Assembly (NCBI GenBank): GCA_003427395.1
Contig: BFEA01000005.1
Coordinates: 326,348 to 390,347, forward strand
Reading direction: 5' to 3'
Length of the DNA: 64,000 nt
Origin: Chara braunii
Lineage: Eukaryota; Streptophyta; Charophyceae; Charales; Characeae
Every line of letters starts with the position of its first letter. Positions within the stretch are counted from its first letter, which is position 1. Shown piece after piece: positions 52,733 to 63,900 of this stretch. Under the pieces are notes generated by a model. It saw only the letters and a list, made by a program, of their open reading frames with translations, did not search any database and was not told the origin of the DNA. The position numbers were made by a program, and so were the translations under genes.

Positions 52733-55058
52733 CACAGGCACTCCAGCACCAACGTAGGCTCACCTCATCAAATAGATTTCCCCGCAGCGATCATGTTTGC
52801 GGATGACCTAACTGTCTTGATTAGAGCTACCGACTCATCGTTCAAGACTTTGGCTAAAGCAATGGAAGCATTCAGATTGGCCTCAGAAATGAAGATCAAC
52901 TGGGGGAAAACAATAGGATGGTGGCTATCAGACGAGGAACCCTTATTATTACAAGGAGAGGAAGCAGCCATGGTTTGGGAAACGCCAGACACCCCTACCC
53001 GGTACCTTGGTGTACTCATGACAAGAGAAGGCCTAGCGCCTCAAATGGGCCAGAACATGTTGACCAAACAGATCAATAAACTAGGAAGATGGGGCAGTAT
53101 CTTCACGTCCCTCATCGGGCGAGCACTGGTCCTCAACACTTCGGTCTTCTCAATGATGTGGTACCTGGCCTCCATCTGGACTGTCCCGGATAACTCCATT
53201 AAAGAATTGAACCAAAAGGCCAGGCTCTATCTATGGTCAGGAGACCCCAACAAAGCGAACAGTATATCTAAAGTCGCATGGCACTATGTCACAAGGAGCC
53301 CACTAAAGGGAGGCCTAGGGATTATAGACCCCGGAACAAAAACAAAAGCTTTGCAGATTAAGTGGATCATTAAACTCCTGATGAATCCAGACAGCACATG
53401 GCATAAGCTAGCTTTGGACAGCATCAGATCACTAGCCCCGGTACCCTCACCAGAGAATATGTTAGGACTGTTCTGGGTAATGAATAAAGATTGGATCATA
53501 GCCACAGGCAGAAGAAACCGAACAAGAGACACCAGACTAGAAGGCTATAGGCCGGCTACCCCATACTGGACGGCCCTACTTCGAATCCGGAGAAAAATAA
53601 TTCCAAACAAATCCAACAGAATGAGATCTAAAGACGAAGTACTAAGGCAGCCGCTCTTCGGGAACCAATGGGTGACAAATGAAAGTAACAACCCCCTTTT
53701 CTTAGAACACAGATGGCTCTCCTAGGCCAAAAGTGGCATATGGAAAATCGCTCACATATGGAATGAGGACAGGAAAGAATGGAAGACAAAACAGGAAATT
53801 AGTTCCCAACTGAAAGGATGCCATAAACGAGGACCCAATCTCCAGTATATTGTCAGCCTTATTCCACAAGAATGAAAAGATGATCTTAGCGGAGGCAGCC
53901 CCATGGAAACCTGGAGAATGGGGAATCAAGATACAAGAAACAATCCCTTCGAGAGCCTTCCAATTCTCCCACATGCAACAAGACTCACAAACCAAGGCCA
54001 CCTTCCTCTCCTTCCCAATCCCCGCGACTACTGCCAGCATGCGGACTATCTTGAACAGGGACGTTGAGTCGGTAGTCTTGGACTATTTCCTACTCGGGAA
54101 GATAAGAGTCCTCGGCTCATGGCCCAAATCAATCTTCAGACCGGACACAGCAATCCACAACTTAGACTTTGACCCAGCGGAATGGGCATGGATGCCGGAC
54201 AAGACTAAAAATATCAAATCCAAAATCCCAATTCACGATTATATAGTTAAACTAGGGTACAGACTATCACTGAAAACTAAGGACCCTGACCCTATCATTA
54301 AAATAAGATGGCACAATCTACTGGGCCAAGAGGCAGACAAAATCACACAGATCCAGTGGAAAAATTTCAAACTCATTAGGCCAATTAAAATCAAAAGCTT
54401 ACAATGGCTAATCACCTACGCAGCATTACCAGTGAACCAATGGCTACACAAGAGACGTAAGAATTCAGATCCTAACAGCTCAGAATTATGCATGGTCTGC
54501 AATAATGGGACGATGGAGGACATGATCCACTGCCTAATACATTGTAGGGAGGCGACAGACTACTAGGCAAGAGCATCGACACTCTGGGACTCCCTTTTCA
54601 CAACTCCCTTTCCCGAACATCCCATCCAACTTCTCCTCTTGACTAATATCCCTCAACAGTTTCAGAAGGCAGAAAAAATTTGGTTCGGTCTCATCAGAAA
54701 GACCACACTATGGGTTATATGGAAGGAAAGATGCAGCAGAACGATTGAAGGACCATCCAACCCACGCGAAAAAGTGTGGATAGAGACAAAAGTGATGATA
54801 CAAGTCGAAATCCTCTGCAGATGGAGGAAGACAAAGCAGACATGGACGGAGGACGAGGAACAACGAAGGAAGGAGAGATCGACCTTCGGCAAAAACTGGT
54901 TGATAAACGACAAGATTGCAGAGCTACGTGAAGACCATATTCACTGGAAAGATTGGCACAATTCAACCCCAAGAAGGATTCACCAACAAGAGATAACCGC
55001 TGAGAGACAAGACGCTCCACGATTAGACATCGAAGAGGAGTGGACAAGACGGGAGTAA
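52733..55058 (+). pseudogene. LINE ORF2, RT palm to C-terminal zinc finger (broken)
   Basis: 52793-53725 opens with MFADDLTVLIRA, the catalytic FADD box, then MKINWGKT and RYLGVLMTREG, typical of plant L1 RT. A TAG at 53723 and a shift near 53850 lead to 53850-54566. That frame ends in ITYAALPVNQWLHKR and CMVCNNGTMEDMIHCLIHC, a zf-RVT Cys/His finger. TAG at 54564, then a basic tail frame 54639-55058 (LWVIWKERCSRTIEG). Four or more lesions across ORF2 mean this copy is inactive. Confidence 0.88.
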
Positions 55059-55729
55059 GGGTGTCATAGAGCATGACAGTAGTTGAAGGTCTAGGGATTA
55101 AGGGTTTAAGGGATCCTCACGGACGGGAAAATCCTTCCGGTCGGCCTGGCTCAACGTGGGAAGTTCTATCATTAGACGAGGGTTTAGGGTTCAGGGTTTT
55201 TGAGGAAGGGGCTTTAGGAACAAACTAGAGATGGGATCAGATAAACTGAAGACCTACAGGGGAGGAGGAGAAAGAAGAAGGGAGAAGGAGGGGAGAGAAA
55301 CAAAACAGGAGAAGAGGAATTGGCCAGGTAGGAGAGGTATACAAGGAGGAAAGGTAAGATGGGACAGAGGGTATCGTGGATCACAGGCAGGACGGTTAAG
55401 TGGGAGTACAAAGGCTAGCTTGGACAAATGAGGGAACTCTTTCTAGGTGGCAGTGATTTATCTGACAGATCTGGTTATCTGATCTGAGAGGAAAGAGTGA
55501 GGCACGACATGCTGACAGTCAATCCTCCATCAAGGTGGAGCAATCAATGATGATCAGGGGTCCTTCCGCCAGACGGAAGGAAGCGTGGGTGGTTTATGTT
55601 TATTATAATGTCTATTCTGACTTGTCGGTGGAATAGGAACCGGACTGTTGCTCCCCAGAATGGAAAGGAGCCAGGACCATAAGGCCCTGTTTTCAAAAAA
55701 AAAAAAAAAAAAAAACCAAAGAAGTAATT

Positions 55730-55879
55730 GTTATTTGATTATTCGTTATTCTGAAGCAGCGATAACCAAATATATTATAAAAAAAAAAGGTGAGATCCCA
55801 TCCACAGAGAAGGTAGATTAGGATCTGAGGGTATCATCTTGGTGAGCCAGCGGAGGCCATCCCTGTGCGGACACTCACC
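55730..55879 (+). other. Gypsy-3 leader, right part
   Basis: AT-rich leader resuming after the LINE and ending at gag ATG 55880 (CACCATGG). Confidence 0.6.
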
Positions 55880-58232
55880 ATGGACGACTACCCCATGCAA
55901 GGTCTGCTGGCCCTTTCAGTGTTGCTCGGGAGCCTTTTCAGAATCTTCTTTCCCCTGGGCTTTGGGAGGATATGTACCTCCCGTATGATGATGAGATCAG
56001 ACAATGTGAAGCCAGGTCCCTCGACTGCAGAGCAGGCTGAAGTAGCACGTCGGCAGGCCGAGAGAAAGAAAGAGAAGAAGCAGAAAGAAGAAGAGCTGAG
56101 AAAGAAAACTCAGCTAGAAGAAGAATGAATTAAAAAGGAGTTGAAAGAAAAGCTAGAAAAAAAATTGCAGGAGGAACCAAAAACTATAGAAGAAGAAGAA
56201 GAACATGCGGATGATACAGACAGACTCATCCGACGTTGGCCTGGAAGGGGCGAAATCAGTCAGACTGGTGGGTTGAACATCCAGGTCAGTCCCTTAAACT
56301 GGTATGACCAGTACAGTTATTCCAGTGATAGGATTGAAGAGACAGCGGAACAAAGGGACACATCTGTCGCAAAATTGGCATCCATTAAAGATAAAAGGGA
56401 AAATGAACTTTTGCTAGAAGAAAAACGAGCAAAACTGCACACTAACATGTTAGCAGCAAAACAACAAGAGCTCGAAGAGAGGAAAAGACTGCATGCAGAG
56501 GGTGGAAGGCTGCAAAGAGAATTACAGGCGCAGAAGGAAAAACAAACAGCAACCGAAGAACAACTTGCCCTCTTAACAACAACCGTTCTCCATACAAAAC
56601 AAGAGTTGGCGGCAATGAACAGGACCTTGCAGAAAGTTGAAGCTCACCAGTATGAGTTTGAGGGACTCTGGAATACCTTCCTGCAAAGATCTGCTGCAGA
56701 AGTCGATCAACATGTACAAGCATATATTGTAAAATTAGACGAGCAGATCAGCAAAACTTAACTCCCGCCATGATTGAGAAATTGGTAAGTAGCCGCGGAG
56801 GAGATGGAGGAGGTGGAAAAGGAGATGGAGACGGAGATAGGAAGAAAAAGGGAGTTCTGCAAGAAGACGCAGGGGAAGTCAGAAAAATAAAAGTAAAGGT
56901 GTCGTGGACATACACCGGCAAAAAGGAAGATAGTGTTCTACATTGGATTTCAACGGTTGAGTCTTATGTCTACAGACAGCGCATATCGTATTGGGACAGA
57001 GTCCTGATGGCCAGTACGGGCATGGATGGAGATGCAATGAGCTTTGCAATCTCCCTGCAGAAGGAAGCTAATTGTCAGTCTATGGTAGAGTATTCCGGGG
57101 AAGTCAGAAAAATAAAAGTAAAGGTGTCGTGGACATACACCGGCAAAAAGGAAGAAAGTGTTCTACATTGGATTTCAACGGTTGAGTCTTATGTCTACGG
57201 ACAGCGCATATCGTATTGGGACAGAGTCCTGATGGCCAGTTCGTGCATGGATGGAGATGCAATGAGCTTTGCAATCTCCCTGCAGAAGGAAGCTAATTGT
57301 CAGTCTATGGTAGAGTATTCCCAGCAGACCCGCAGAAGATTTCTTTAAAACGGTCCGAGAACGATTTGAGGATAAAAACTTAGCTCGAAGAACTGAAATG
57401 TTAATCTTGAATATCGTTGATAGAAAATGAAAAAGTGTATCCATACTTAAGTCTACCATGGATGAATTGCTGCAATGTGTTGAACATGGACTTACCCCGA
57501 CGCAGATTCTTAATAACTTTGCTAGAGCACTACTCGATCCTCTCCGCACTCAATTTTATTCCATTACCAAGGAAGAGGGGATGACTTATGAAAAATTCAG
57601 CAAGATCGCATTAGATCATGCTGGCTTCTTGGCTGAAGCCAATTACTGCCATTACTGGAAAGATCTGCATTCGGGAAAGAAGTGGCAGAACCACACCATC
57701 TCAGGGTATATACCTGGGAAAGACAACTTCCTTCTGACCTTTGAAGAAGGAGGTGTCGAAACTCTCTCCTACGACCAGATAGACTATGGTCGGGAAGGAG
57801 ATGCATACAGCGGACCGGTAGTTCAGAAAGGGGACTACGCGGCCGTTGTAGCCCGCGGGGGAGGGCGACAAGGAAGAGGTCATGGCCGTGGAAGAGGAGG
57901 CCGCAATCGTGGAGGAAGAGGACCGGGCACCCAGAGGGGTGGTGGCGAAGGAAGCTACTACGTGGGAGGAAGGGGCAATGGTCCCTCGCAAGGTGGCCGA
58001 GGTTCCAACTCCACATGGGGTAGAGGAAGAGGTACGTGGTATGGGGACTGGGACAAACCCTATCCACCCCATCCTTGCTTGCCCGAAGGCAAACCTTGGG
58101 AAAATTTGGGGATCACTTTGGCAAGATAGAAAAGTTGCCGATCAGTGCCTTAAATGTGGTGACCCCAACTACAATGTTCCCTTCTGCCCAGATTATAAAC
58201 AACCAGTAGGGGTTTCAGTTGCCTCTACATGA
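55880..58232 (+). pseudogene. gag: Gypsy-3 gag (broken, internally duplicated)
   Basis: ATG 55880 (MDDYPMQG). A hydrophobic N-terminus (LLALSVLLGSLFRIFFPLG) could be a membrane segment, unlike gypsy-2. A charged coiled coil runs to 56761, with an in-frame TGA at 56126-56128. The second frame (56770-57348) contains a capsid segment duplicated in tandem. After a frameshift (57340) and TGA (57428), 57458-58129 holds the capsid C-terminus and an RGG region (GRGHGRGRGGRNRGGRG). The zinc knuckle near 58150-58195 reads CLKCGDPNYNVPFC, with Tyr instead of His, so zinc binding is impaired. Confidence 0.87.
56872..57321 (+). repeat. 225-bp in-frame tandem duplication in gag
   Basis: GGGGAAGTCAGAAAAATAAA starts at 56872 and again at 57097, exactly 225 bp (75 codons) apart. 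The two copies differ at only a few positions (for example GAAGATAGTG/GAAGAAAGTG, ACGGGC/TCGTGC). Each encodes VSWTYTGKKE through QSMVEYS. Confidence 0.95.
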
Positions 58233-58235
58233 ACT

Positions 58236-60290
58236 TTGGATGTAAACAGACAGATAACCTCCCATCTGAAGGTTCCCCTGGCAGAAACTGAAAAGAAAGA
58301 CGGTCCCCACCTAGTTAACTGTCCAGAGGTAGTTAGTGTATGTACCTCTCTAGGTGGATCCCTCGCAGGCATAGGTGATGAGTTGGCCACTCGTTGCAAA
58401 GCCCGGACCGAAATGAGAAAGCATAAGGGACAATTAATAATTGCAGATCTAGAAGTTAACAGAGTAAGAGTAGGTGGTTTGATTGACAGTGGGTCAACAC
58501 GCAACTACAAAGTTAGAAAGGTTTGCAAAAGTTGCGTCTCGGGCTAAAGGTAAAACAGTTGGATGAGCCCGTAGTACGTAAAATAGCAAATAGTACTGAG
58601 ATTGTGTTGGATAGATATATTGAAGGGATTCCGACATACTTCCGGCTCGAAGCAGAGGGGAAGGTGGAACGCGTTCTCCACTCTCTGACTCTCTTGGTGG
58701 AAGATAGTCTCCCTGTTGACGTTCTTTTAGACATGGATTGGGGGGAAGCTGCAAATGCGGATATAAAGTTAAGGGACCATGAGTGTTGGCTTCCTAGTCC
58801 GCAAGGTGGAAAGAAGAAAGTCTGCCTATTTCATGAATCTGGTAAGGAAAGCAGCTTGGCTCATTATTGCATGAGTGCCCCCGCGTTCGCCCGCCATGTA
58901 AAGAAATACAATTTGTATGATCAAGTATGTGTGGCATATGTGCGCCCAGTTAAGGAAGGTGGAGAAAAGGAAGAGGCAAAGTCCCCAAAAATTGAGAAAA
59001 TTCTGAATGAATTCACAGATGTGGTAGAGGCCCCAAGCGGTGTGGTGGAACGACCAATTAAACATCGCATTGAAATTATCCCTGGAAGCCATATTCCAAA
59101 GGGCCTGATTTATAGAATGTCACCCAAAGAATTGGATGAACTGTGAACCCAGCTCGATGAAATGCCGGAAAAGGGATGGATAAGGCCTAACACCTCGCCT
59201 TATGGTGCGTCAGTGTTTTTTGTGTCAAAGAAAGATGGCGGGGTTCGCATGTGTATTGACTATAGAAGGTTAAATGATATAACTATTAAAAATGTTGAGC
59301 CATTACCTAGAATCGATGATTTGCTGGATCGAGTTCAAGGTAGCAAGTACTTCCCGAAAATTGACCTGAAGTCTGGCTACCACCAGATTGAGGTAGAGCC
59401 AGAAGACCAATATAAGACTGCCTTTCGTACAAGGTATGGGCATTATGAATTCATTGTGTTGCCCTTTCGTCTTACTAATGCACCTGCAACTTTCCAGCGG
59501 ACGATGAATGAATTTTTTTGTGAATGGCTGGATAGATTCGTTGTTATATATCTAGATGATATCTTGATTTTTAGTAAAAGTCTGAGTGAACATTGTGAGC
59601 ACTTTCGACTTGTGTTAAATAAGTTGTGAGAGGCAAAGTTGAAACTGAACCCAAAGAAGTGTGAGTGGGCAAAGCGTCAAGTATTATATTTGGGACACGT
59701 TATAGACGGAGATGGAATCAAACCGGAAGACGCCAAAATTGCAGCTATTCGAGATTGGCCCAACCCACGAACATTGACGAAACTACGATCGTTCCTTGGA
59801 TTGGCCAATGAGTATCATAAATTTGTAAGACACTTTACAATAATTGTTGCCCCCTTCGCAGACTACTGAAGAAGGAAACGATCTGGAAGTGGGACTACGA
59901 CCGTACTTCTTCGTTTAAACGTCTAAAGAAGTGTTTGATTAATTACCCGGTCCTGAAAGTTGTTGATCCTTCTTTGCCTTTTGTTGTTACTACCGACGCC
60001 AGTCAGTATGGGATAGGCGCTGTACTCCAACAAGATGATGGAAATGGATACAGACCTGTCGAGTTTATGTCCTGACGACTGCCTAGTGAGAAGGTCGCCG
60101 CTTCCACGTATGAAAGAGCGTTGTTTGCTCTCCGCGAAGCTTTGGATCATTGGCGCCATTATCTCCTGGGACGCCACTTTAAGTCTACTCAGACCATGAG
60201 ACACTTCGCTGGCTAAAAACGCAGACCCGGATGACACCTAAATTGACTAGGTGGGCTGCAAAAATTGATTAATACGATTTTGAGTTGAAG
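58236..60290 (+). pseudogene. pol: Gypsy-3 protease, RT and RNase H (broken)
   Basis: Protease has LIDSGSTRNYKV (DSG intact), a frameshift at about 58515, then SLTLLVEDSLPVDVLLDMDW. RT begins before TGA 59144-59146 and continues [54 protein letters not shown] and an intact [13 protein letters not shown] follows at 59627-59629 and then the connection segment (59639-59869). RNase H (59880-60290) has TTDASQYGIGAVLQQ. It is interrupted by TGA near 60075, a frameshift near 60185 in the YSDHETLR segment, and TAA near 60270. Confidence 0.88.
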
Positions 60291-61858
60291 CCAGTAAAGT
60301 GTAAGTATAATGTTGTTGCTGACGCATTGAGTCGAAGATCTGATTTCTTCGGTGCTATTGTAACATATTTAGATGTAGGCACCGATTTACAAGATAAGAT
60401 TAGAAATGCGTATTCCACTGATCATGTTTATGGCGCTATGATAAAACGTATTCAAGAAGCGCCACAAAAGTTTCCTAACTATCGAATAACGCAAGGACTA
60501 TTGTTTGAAAGAACCGATGTGCATGATAGACTTTGTATTCCAGACGTGGAGGAGATTAAAAGTATGATCTTGGGGGAGTGCCATGATACAGAAGGCCATT
60601 TTGGATGGAAGAAGACCTATGCTAACCTTCTACGTTCCTATACCTGGCCTCGAATGAAGGCCGATTGCATCGCGTATGTGCAAGTGTGTCAAGTGTGTCA
60701 ACGAAACAAGAGCACCACACAACCTCCCCTTGGTCTTCTTAAGCCTTTGCCTATTCCAACAGGTCTAGGAGACTCTGTGTCCATCGATTTTATGGACACA
60801 AAGGTGAAAAACGGGAACGGGAAAACCCAAGTCATGGTGATAGTTGACAGATTTAGTAAATTTGTTGTCTTTGTGGCATTACCTTTGGAAGCTAGAACTG
60901 ACTTGGTGATTCGGGAATTCTTTAACCACTGGGTGAAAGACTATGGACATCCCTTGACTATAGTTAGTGACAGAGACTCGCTGTTCACGAGTGAACAATG
61001 GTAGAAACTGATGAATGTCTATGGCTCTAAATTGACGATGTCATCAGGTCGGCGTCCTGAGACGAATGGGCAGACTGAGCAGATGAACAAAATTCTGCAA
61101 CAGACGCTGTGTATGTACATTCGTCCTGACCAAATTGATTGGGATGAGCATTTGCCCAAAGTTGCTAGTGCCTATAACAACTCTGTACACTTATCTACTT
61201 CCAGAACTCCGACGGAGTTACATTTGGGATGGCGTCCTCGTAAACCTGTAGATTGTTTGAACCCGGATGAAGTACACAAACTTCCGTTGGGGACACAAGA
61301 ATTTGCAATGCAGTACCAAAAGAATTTAGAAAAGGTAAAACATAATATAATCAAAGCACAACATCAGAGATTGAACAGACAAATAAGCACAGAAGACCTT
61401 CTCACTTTGTTGTAGGCGATCTAAATCTAAAGCGTTTATCCCAGAAGAGAACATCTCTCAAAAGTTGTTACCCGCCTATAGAGGACCATGGCAAGTACTG
61501 GATGTGATAGGAGATGTGGACGGACCATCCTATGTTATTGAAATTCCTCTACATCTACATACATACCCGGTGTTTCATGCATCAAAGCTCTTACCGTGTG
61601 TGACTAACGAACTGTTTCCCAGTCGAAGGTCAACAATTCCTCCAAGCATGGATGAAAAGTTTGATGTTGATAAGATCGTTGCTGAAAGTACTATTTAGAT
61701 TGGACGCGGAGGCAGACCTCAGCGGCAATATAAAGTCAGATTTGCCTATCAAGATCCAAGTGAAGACCGCTGGTTTAGTAGAGAAGAGCTAATTGACTCA
61801 ACACCACACATTGTATCTGCTTATGAAAGAGCAAGAAGAGGAATTGATAGTGGATAGG
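60285..61858 (+). pseudogene. pol: Gypsy-3 integrase with chromodomain-like tail (broken)
   Basis: HHCC domain intact: GECHDTEGHFGWKK and CQVCQRNKS. Core: SIDFMDTK (Asp), SDRDSLFTS (Asp), TAG at 61002-61004 (CAG in gypsy-2), then GRRPETNGQTEQMN (Glu). The C-terminal part has a frameshift near 61380. It resumes at 61465 (LPAYRGPWQVLDV, LHLHTYPVFHASKLLP). TAG at 61696 precedes the last segment QYKVRFAYQDPSEDRWFSREEL, the chromodomain-like tail, ending at TAG 61856-61858. DDE residues are all present across the pieces. Confidence 0.88.
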
Positions 61859-61901
61859 TAAGAACTTTTCTCAGAGGACTTCGAAATTAGGTCGGCGAGA
61901 G

Positions 61902-63000
61902 TAAAAGGGCCTTTACGAATCAGACCCCTAATGGATGCCCGAACAGCAAGGGGCCCTGTCAGTCAGAACTAAATTCACGAGCAGCAACTCAAAAGACAAA
62001 GTTCCCTGAGGTAAAAGTCACATCCATAGTGAAGTGATAAGTCATTTTGAAATGTTACAAGCAGGTCCTGGACGAACAGGTACTGGGTACAATTTTCAAA
62101 GACTGAGTTAGGGTCATGTCTCCTAGGTGAACAGGCATGTCTGGTCGTCAACAAGTCAAATGCTACAGTCCCAGTCTAGTCATAATCCCACGAGTCAGTC
62201 CTGATTCAGACCGGGAGCCCTAAAGACTGGCACGATGGCCCCAAAGCAGCAGCAGACCATGGGAAATGATACTGGGACACAGACTTTGCAACAATCGGTA
62301 CTGGGCGGGAGTCCCAGGCACCTTTGAGGCTGAATGCAGGCCATGCCAGACCAGTCCAGCACTCTAAAGGACTGTCCAACTCCCATTTGGACAGATGCTC
62401 ACGTCGCATGAGAGTGTGGACGTGTCGTGGCACTTGTGCGCTGGATGTGTGCGAGCTGCGCTAGGCTGAAGAGCAGCGCTATGTGGGAAGGAAGAGAGTG
62501 CTGGCTAGAGGGAAGGCAGCCATAGCTGCGCCAGCGCTAGTTAGTATGTTAGTAGGGATAGTCAGTAGGAGATACCAGTGAGTAGTATTCAGAGTAGATC
62601 CCCGTGTGTTAGGGAGTGTGCATGCATGATGAATGAGGGTAGACCAGGACTATCGACATAAAGGGAGAGAGAGAAGAAGGCAGACGAGAGAGGGGGAAGT
62701 GTGAGCTATGATGACACTTACCTATTGAGCGCTGTTATTGACATTTGGCAGCTGGCGCTGCTGAGCGCCAGGCTTGGAACTCATGTTGATCGAAGAAGAC
62801 TTGTAACTCTGTTCAGCGCTATACACTTTGAACTCATGGTGTTCTGTCTCTAAATCTGGGTTTGATAATTGAGTTGAGCTTCCTGGTTCTCGTTCATCTT
62901 CTATTGGGTTTTGTGTGAGACTTCGCAATCTGTGGAAATCAGTGTATAAGCATGTAATCTGATGCACTACAGCAAGTGATGAACAGTCGGGTTCCTTGCA
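61902..63000 (+). mobile_element. Gypsy-3 3' LTR
   Basis: 1099 bp, preceded by the purine run GGCGAGAG, from TAAAAGGGCC to CCTTGCA, matching the 5' LTR throughout. It is followed by GTTT (63001-63004), the target duplication. The ACTTACCT(G/A) motif is at 62716-62724. Confidence 0.9.
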
Positions 63001-63006
63001 GTTTTA

Positions 63007-63106
63007 AGAACACTGTACCCTCAAAAGCTAACAATTTTGACCCCAATAAGGCCAATTTAGTCAGTTTCAATTTTTCTCAAAAAATAAAAACGAAATCGCT
63101 GTTGCA
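63007..63106. repeat. Right arm of the inverted repeat around gypsy-3
   Basis: See the left arm at 48159-48268. This arm begins AGAACACTGTACCCTC just 2 bp after the target duplication. Confidence 0.8.
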
Positions 63107-63129
63107 AGAGGAAGAAACATATTGCGAAG

Positions 63130-63900
63130 CATAAGGCCTCGATAAGCCCTACTGGGCCCCTATTTGCAAGCAGTCGGCTGCCCTACGTGAAGGCAGGCTC
63201 GACAGACGACAAGAGGCCTATTTTGGACTACTTCGCAACTGGGGAAAATTCAGGTAGTTGCGTAGCGCCAGTTGGTTGAAGGCGCCCAGGCCCTGGCCTC
63301 CTTTACTGAATGTATCTAAGTCAGGCCCTGGGCGAGATACGCGGCATAGGCCCAACTCCGACAGCGGGCAGTTGGGCACGGGTAACTGTCGGTGGCCCTG
63401 GGCCTGATTCGTTTGGTCTGAGGCTCATCCTCCCTGGGCCTACCGGAAGCTTCTGGGCAGGGACCCAGTGCAGCCAGGCTGCACGCAAGCAGGCTGGCCA
63501 CTTCCATTTAGGAAAGGGCCAGCCCACGCATTGGGCATTCGGGCACTGGCTGCTTTGTGCGCAAGCGCTGCTGCGCTATCGCTGGCCAGGCTCACACGCT
63601 CACGGGCGAGCTGGAAGGAGCAGGCAGCCATAGCCGAGCTGCGCTACTGTATGCTGGATGGGGCGCATGGTTGTCCTTGGGTGCATGTGGCATCTGTGAG
63701 TTGGGGGAACGAGGTTGTGAGTGATACGAGAGACATACCTGGTGCTTGAAGCGTACAACATTGTCTGAGATCTGCTCGTACTTCGGGGAGCTGTTGACGT
63801 CATCAGCGGCATTGTAGAGTAGGCTAGATAGGATCTGCCATCTGTAGTCTGGGCGCCGAGCGCCAGATAGGATATCAACATTGGTTCTTCGTTGATGATG
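63130..63900 (+). repeat. LTR-like repeat F1, right copy
   Basis: Homologous to 1-790 (blocks listed there). ACATACCTG at 63733-63741 sits in the same relative place. GC-rich and non-coding. It continues toward the window end, which carries AT-richer sequence without features. Confidence 0.55.

Larger units (their letters stand above)
50152..55717 (+). mobile_element. L1-type LINE, 5'-truncated, inserted in gypsy-3 leader
   Basis: Bounded by the 12-bp duplication. It ends in about 22 A residues (from 55694) after a GGACCATAAGGCCCTGTTTTC 3' end. Order: ORF1 remnant, AP-type endonuclease, RT, C-terminal zinc finger. That is the L1-clade layout. It starts inside ORF1, as expected from incomplete reverse transcription. 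Some 660 bp of 3' UTR follows the last coding segment. Confidence 0.88.
50140..55729. repeat. 12-bp target-site duplication of the LINE
   Basis: AAAGAAGTAATT is found at 50140-50151 and at 55718-55729, immediately outside the LINE's 5' end and just after its poly(A) tail. Confidence 0.85.

Noticed and set aside
1-63900. F1 copies at both window ends as the LTR pair of one giant element
   Set aside because: The copies are too diverged, and the intervening DNA contains many independent complete elements. They are better seen as two dispersed copies.
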